NCBI RefSeq assembly: GCF_902833225.1
Contig: NZ_CADFEI010000015.1
Coordinates: forward strand, 1 to 64,000
Direction: 5' to 3'
Length of the DNA stretch: 64,000 nucleotides
From: Burkholderia sp. BCC1644
GTDB taxonomy: Bacteria > Pseudomonadota > Gammaproteobacteria > Burkholderiales > Burkholderiaceae
The translations under genes and the position numbers were made by a program. Below the pieces are notes generated by a model. That model was not told where the DNA came from. It made no database searches and saw only the letters and a program-made list of their open reading frames with translations. Shown in pieces: positions 60,785 to 64,000 of the stretch (position 1 is the stretch's first letter; each line of letters opens with the position of its first letter).

Positions 60785-60850
60785 TCAGAACCGCTGCTGC
60801 AGCCCGGCCATGATCGCGTGCGCAGCGTTGCCGTGCGCGATCGGCCGCCG
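60785..60850 (-). pseudogene. 3' relic of a porin gene
   Basis: In the minus-strand frame ending at TGA (60785-60787) the last residues read RPIAHGNAAHAIMAGLQQRF. The ending Leu-x-x-Arg-Phe after an alternating strand is the outer-membrane signature of porins (compare GIRHKF or GLRHRF ends). Upstream, the frame runs into unrelated sequence and then the MFS gene in another frame, so only the 3' end would remain. Burkholderia aromatic transporters are often followed by a porin gene, which this might have been. Confidence 0.45.
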
Positions 60851-60879
60851 GCCTCGGGCTGGCGCCACCGACAGGCCGC

Positions 60880-62241
60880 TCAGGACTGCCGGGCCGCCAC
60901 CTGCCGTTCGGCGGCCGAAGCCGCCACGCCGTGACGCGACGCCGAGCGCCGATGGTCGATCAGGCCGACCGCGACGGCCGCCACCAGCGCGGGCAATCCG
61001 ATCGCCATGAAGTTCTGTGCGAGCGGCAGATCGATGCCGACCAGCACGCCGATGACGATCGGCGCCAGGATCGCGCCGCCGCGGCCCACGCCCAACGTCC
61101 AGCCGATGCCGGTCGAGCGGATCGCCATCGGATAGAACTGCCCCGCGTACGCGCAGTTGACGATCTGCGTGCCGATCGTCGACGCGCCCGCGAGGCCGAC
61201 CAGCACGAACAGCAGCGCGGTCGGCATCGGGTAGCCGAGCAGCGTGATCGACACCGCTGCAACGAGATACATCGACACAAGCACCGTCTTGATCGGCAAG
61301 CGATCGGCCAGCCAGCCGCCGCCGATCGCGCCGATCATCGCGCCGGCGTTCAGCACCAGCACGAACGTCAGCGCCGAGCCGAGGCTGTAGCCGGCGCCCG
61401 CCATCAGCCTCGTCAGCCACGAGCTGAGCGCGTACACCATGAACAGGCACATGAAGCACGCGATCCAGAACATGGCCGTGCTTGGTCCACGGCCGTCGTC
61501 GAACAACTGCCGGACCGGCGCGTTGCCCGTGCCACCCGCGCGCGGAACGACATAGCAGTCGCCCGGCTGCGGCCGATAGGCGGGATCGAGCCGCTGTGCG
61601 ATGCGCGCGAGTTCGTCCGTCCGGCCGTGCCGGATCAGAAACGGCAGCGATTCCGGCATCCATTTCATGAGCAGCGGAACGAGCAGCACCGGCGCGCCCG
61701 CGGCGACGAACACGGATTGCCATCCATAGGCGTCGATCATCCCCTTGCCCATGACCGCCGCCAGCATGCCGCCGACCGAATAGCCGCTGAACATCAGCGT
61801 CACCAGCGTGCTGCGCACGCGGCGCGGCGCGTATTCGGTCATGTGGGCGATCACGTTCGGCATCACGCCGCCGATGCCGATGCCGGCGAGGAAGCGCGCG
61901 GCGCCGAACAGCACGGGCGTCGGCGCCAGCCCGGCCGCCGCGGTAAAGACGCTGAACAACGTCAGGCAGGCCGCGATGGCGCAGCGTCGCCCGATCCGCT
62001 CGGCGACGGTCCCGAACACGATGTTGCCGAACATCATGCCGAACAGCGCCGAGCTGACCATGAAACCGGCCTGCGCCGGATTGACGCCCATCTCGTTCAT
62101 GATCGCCGGCAGCGCAATGCCGGCCACCGCGAGGTCGTAGCCGTCGAACACGATGATCAGCGCGCACCAGAACAGCACGACGCCGTGCAGCTTGCCCAGC
62201 CGCGCCTCGTCCGAGAGCGCCTGCAGGTTGATTTGACGCAT
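60880..62241 (-). CDS. AAHS-family MFS aromatic-acid transporter (BenK/PcaK/MhbT-like)
   Basis: 453 residues, 12 helices. The AAHS pattern is present: WCALIIVFDGYDLAVAGIALPAIMNEMG in helix 1 with the key DGYD motif, then GTVAERIGRRCAIAACLT (motif A) and MPESLPFLI after helix 6. These are aromatic-acid:proton symporters (benzoate, 3- or 4-hydroxybenzoate, protocatechuate). The start is ATG 62239-62241 (MRQINLQALSDEARL) with AAGGAA upstream. The AraC gene is divergent and XylS-type half-sites lie between, so aromatic-inducible expression is likely. Confidence 0.9.
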   Translation of the reverse strand: MRQINLQALSDEARLGKLHGVVLFWCALIIVFDGYDLAVAGIALPAIMNEMGVNPAQAGFMVSSALFGMMFGNIVFGTVAERIGRRCAIAACLTLFSVFTAAAGLAPTPVLFGAARFLAGIGIGGVMPNVIAHMTEYAPRRVRSTLVTLMFSGYSVGGMLAAVMGKGMIDAYGWQSVFVAAGAPVLLVPLLMKWMPESLPFLIRHGRTDELARIAQRLDPAYRPQPGDCYVVPRAGGTGNAPVRQLFDDGRGPSTAMFWIACFMCLFMVYALSSWLTRLMAGAGYSLGSALTFVLVLNAGAMIGAIGGGWLADRLPIKTVLVSMYLVAAVSITLLGYPMPTALLFVLVGLAGASTIGTQIVNCAYAGQFYPMAIRSTGIGWTLGVGRGGAILAPIVIGVLVGIDLPLAQNFMAIGLPALVAAVAVGLIDHRRSASRHGVAASAAERQVAARQS

Positions 62242-62394
62242 GGAGCTTCGTTCCTTTTTCCAGAGGGGATTCGGGCCCGGCGGTGGCCGTCGCATGACGC
62301 GAGTTCGAACGAATACGATCGATCGACCCATCAATTTAGTAGTTGTCCGAATCATTGCCGTGAAATGCGCTGCCGTTCGTCCGGCTGCCGGCGC

Positions 62395-62436
62395 AGTGTA
62401 GGAAGCCACAATGATTTCCACTATCCGAAATTTGCA
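62395..62436 (-). promoter_or_regulatory. XylS-type site overlapping -35 of the aromatic transporter promoter
   Basis: On the minus strand TGCA (62433-62436), six bases, then GGATAG (62421-62426) fits the XylS consensus TGCA-N6-GGNTA exactly. A -10-like TACACT lies at 62395-62400. The -35 position (62418-62423) thus overlaps the end of the site, as in the XylS-dependent Pm promoter. Confidence 0.65.
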
Positions 62437-62514
62437 GGCGACTCGCGAATTCGATTCGTTTTTCTCGTGCCGCACGCCGCACGCTATCCGGATTTTTCCC
62501 CTGCGGAGATGGGA

Positions 62515-62530
62515 CTATCCGATTCTTGCG
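62515..62530 (-). promoter_or_regulatory. Second XylS-type half-site
   Basis: On the minus strand CGCA (62527-62530), six bases, GGATAG (62515-62520): one mismatch to TGCA-N6-GGNTA. It is 94 bp upstream of the promoter-proximal site. A third GGATAG at 62484-62489 lacks the TGCA half. Confidence 0.5.
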
Positions 62531-62666
62531 AAACTTTCGACAAGCCTGACAAAGATCAATATCATCCTTTCAGGATATCTCGCTCACCAGAGAAACCGAC
62601 GTGGCACGACGCGCATCCGCGGCCAGCTGATGTGCTGCACGAAAAGCGCCACGCAGGAGACGCCCC

Positions 62667-63686
62667 ATGCCCCTCACCCCGAATGCGGACGTGCTGTCCG
62701 CGCTGTATCGGAATTGCGTGTTCCGATCCGGCCTGCGCACGGATGCGCACGAGCAGGTCTCGCTGGAACTGGCCGAGCATGCGCTGCGCTGGAAGCAGGG
62801 CGTACCCGACGCAGCGCTTTTCAAGGGGCAACTGAATCACCTGAGCGTCTACGTGCTGCAGTACGGCGCCGAAGTCGAGGTCGCCCCGCGCCCGTTCGAC
62901 GGCTTTTCGCTCGTCCACACGTCCCTCGCGGGCGGCGCCGAAATCGAGTGCGACGGGCACGTGATGAGCGTGTCCGAAGGGCGCACCGCCGTGCTCGCGC
63001 CGACGTCGCGCGTCCGCCTTCGCTGGCGATCCGGCACCCGGCAACTGATCGTCAAGGTGCCCGATTCGCTGATGCACGCGGTTTCCGGCCGCCCGCCCGA
63101 TAACGCGGCGCCTGGGCTCGCTCCCGGCTACCTGCTGTCACGCGCGCTTGCGACGCAATGGGACTTGATCGCGCAGTCGCTGCTCAACGTGCTCGCCGTT
63201 GCCGACGACGGCGGCATACGGGCCGAATGGCGCGACCACTTCGAACGAAGCCTCGCGCTGTTCCTGCTCGCACATTGCCCGCCGTCGCCCGCCGCCGTGC
63301 ATGCCGGCCCGGCGCTTGAAGCGCGCGGCGCACCCGCGCAAGCCGGATCGCATGGCGGCATCCGGCAGATGGACGCACTGCACGAATTCATCCACGCACG
63401 GCTCTGCGCGCCAATCTCGCTCGAGGACCTCGCCCGGGCGGCCGGCGTCGGCTTGCGGACGCTGAACGTCCTGTGCCGGCGCTACCATGGCTCGACCCCG
63501 ATGGAACTGCTGCGCAACATCCGGCTGGACGCCGCGCGCGTGCAGTTGCTGACCGACCCGGCTGCCAGCATCACCGATACGGCGCTGACGTTCGGCTTCG
63601 GGCACCTCGGCCGCTTTTCGGCCTACTACTTCGCCCGCTTCAACGAGTTGCCGCGCGATACGCAGAAGAAGCGTCCGCTGAACTGA
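62667..63686 (+). CDS. AraC/XylS-family regulator
   Basis: 339 residues. N-terminal sensor domain of the AraC_binding_2 type (about 40-200: FDGFSLVHTSLAGGAEIECDGHVMSVSEGRTAVLAPTSR). The C-terminal double helix-turn-helix is complete (ISLEDLARAAGVGLRTLNVLCRRYHGSTPMELLRNIRLDAARVQLL, then TALTFGFGHLGRFSAYYFARFNELP). AGGAG precedes the ATG. This class includes XylS, AntR and CbdS-type aromatic sensors. It is divergent from the AAHS transporter gene, with XylS-type sites between them. Confidence 0.9.
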   Translation: MPLTPNADVLSALYRNCVFRSGLRTDAHEQVSLELAEHALRWKQGVPDAALFKGQLNHLSVYVLQYGAEVEVAPRPFDGFSLVHTSLAGGAEIECDGHVMSVSEGRTAVLAPTSRVRLRWRSGTRQLIVKVPDSLMHAVSGRPPDNAAPGLAPGYLLSRALATQWDLIAQSLLNVLAVADDGGIRAEWRDHFERSLALFLLAHCPPSPAAVHAGPALEARGAPAQAGSHGGIRQMDALHEFIHARLCAPISLEDLARAAGVGLRTLNVLCRRYHGSTPMELLRNIRLDAARVQLLTDPAASITDTALTFGFGHLGRFSAYYFARFNELPRDTQKKRPLN

Positions 63687-63717
63687 ACGCCGCGGCGCCG
63701 GACGCGCGGCCACTGCC

Positions 63718-63801
63718 GCAGTTGTCGCGGCAGTTGTCGCGGCAGTTGTCGCGGCAGTTGTCGCGGCAGTTGTCGCAGCAGTCACCGCCGCAGTCACCGC
63801 T
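63718..63801. repeat. 12-bp tandem repeat (VNTR candidate)
   Basis: Seven 12-bp units: GCAGTTGTCGCG four times exactly, then GCAGTTGTCGCA, GCAGTCACCGCC and GCAGTCACCGCT. It lies in the gap after the AraC stop. The clean perfect copies suggest copy-number variation by slipped replication. Confidence 0.85.
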
Positions 63802-63868
63802 TTACGCACCGGGTAATCGCCCGCATAGTAGTGGTTTTCCCGTATCCCTCCCAAGTCGCACCGTCGCC

Positions 63869-64000
63869 ATGTCCACCACGCCAGCCGCCTGCATCGTTCG
63901 CGACGCGACCGACGCCGATCTCGATGCGATCCACACGATCTATGCGCACCACGTGCACCACAGCGTGGCCTCCTTCGAGGAATCGCCGCCCGACGTTGCC
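63869..64000 (+). CDS. GNAT-family N-acetyltransferase, N-terminal part (runs off window)
   Basis: 44 codons from ATG 63869 to the window end: VRDATDADLDAIHTIYAHHV then a serine/glutamate segment (SFEESPPD). This matches the start of phosphinothricin N-acetyltransferase-like (Pat) GNAT proteins, where the first strand and helix are followed by FEExPP. The acetyl-CoA-binding motif lies beyond the window. Partial only because the window ends. Confidence 0.75.
   Translation, partial: MSTTPAACIVRDATDADLDAIHTIYAHHVHHSVASFEESPPDVA

Larger units (their letters stand above)
62242..62666. other. Divergent control region between aromatic transporter and AraC genes
   Basis: 425 bases. It is clearly AT-rich from about 62400 to 62580. 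CTATCCG is found three times (62421, 62484, 62515); two of them belong to XylS-type half-sites listed separately. No gene is called in it. Confidence 0.6.

Noticed and set aside
63718..63801. CRISPR array
   Set aside because: Units are only 12 bp and directly adjacent, without spacers.

Overview
The window is about 67-70% GC (estimated by eye). Its gene families are a Burkholderia PenA-like beta-lactamase homologue, Burkholderia-type porins, seven LysR regulators and many stand-alone transporter/regulator pairs. This points to a Burkholderia genome, probably a cepacia-complex species, and perhaps a secondary chromosome because no housekeeping or RNA genes are present. No tRNA, rRNA, IS element, prophage or CRISPR array was seen. 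About 50 protein genes are annotated, mostly single genes or short operons with a regulator beside them.

Layout. 1-12.6 kb: LysR, SulP transporter, YbdG-like mechanosensitive channel, and a MocR regulator divergent from a YdeP-type molybdoenzyme plus bestrophin-like pair, then a FUSC exporter divergent from its LysR. 13-18.8 kb: DHA2 efflux pump, two small exported proteins, an orphan family-5 substrate-binding protein and a glycosyltransferase-like protein. 18.9-23.6 kb: a NRAMP manganese transporter beside an exported Mn-type oxalate decarboxylase, then a hipBA toxin-antitoxin operon with three evenly spaced operators. 23.7-30.6 kb: a complete D-Ala-D-Ala utilisation operon (RpiR regulator, DdpX, and the binding protein, permeases and ATPases DdpABCDF). 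30.7-36.4 kb: GlsB, a short pilin-like protein, a LysR, a class A beta-lactamase homologue that has lost its catalytic residues, a LysM/LytM lipoprotein, a 36-residue membrane peptide too short for routine gene calling, and a LysR/SnoaL pair. 36.7-49.2 kb: a large secreted lipoprotein behind LacI-type palindromes, TauE, aldo/keto reductase with LysR, a porin, an OpgC acyltransferase with an exported esterase, a flavin monooxygenase with LysR, and an SDR. 49.3-64 kb: a C39-like peptidase, a K+ channel, a DAO-family oxidase with a BetR-type regulator, a NERD-helicase, a chemoreceptor, a second DHA2 pump, a quinone reductase with LysR, an aromatic-acid MFS transporter divergent from a XylS-like AraC regulator with XylS-type half-sites between them, a porin relic, a 12-bp tandem repeat and a truncated GNAT gene.

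The most notable points are the intact but catalytically dead PenA-like protein (32656-33555), the 26-bp-phased triple operator of hipBA with one operator filling the promoter spacer, the XylS-consensus site placed against a -35 region upstream of the aromatic-acid transporter, the Mn transporter/oxalate decarboxylase pairing, and the unannotated small membrane peptide at 34852-34962. Functions are inferred from recognisable motifs and context; no database search was run.
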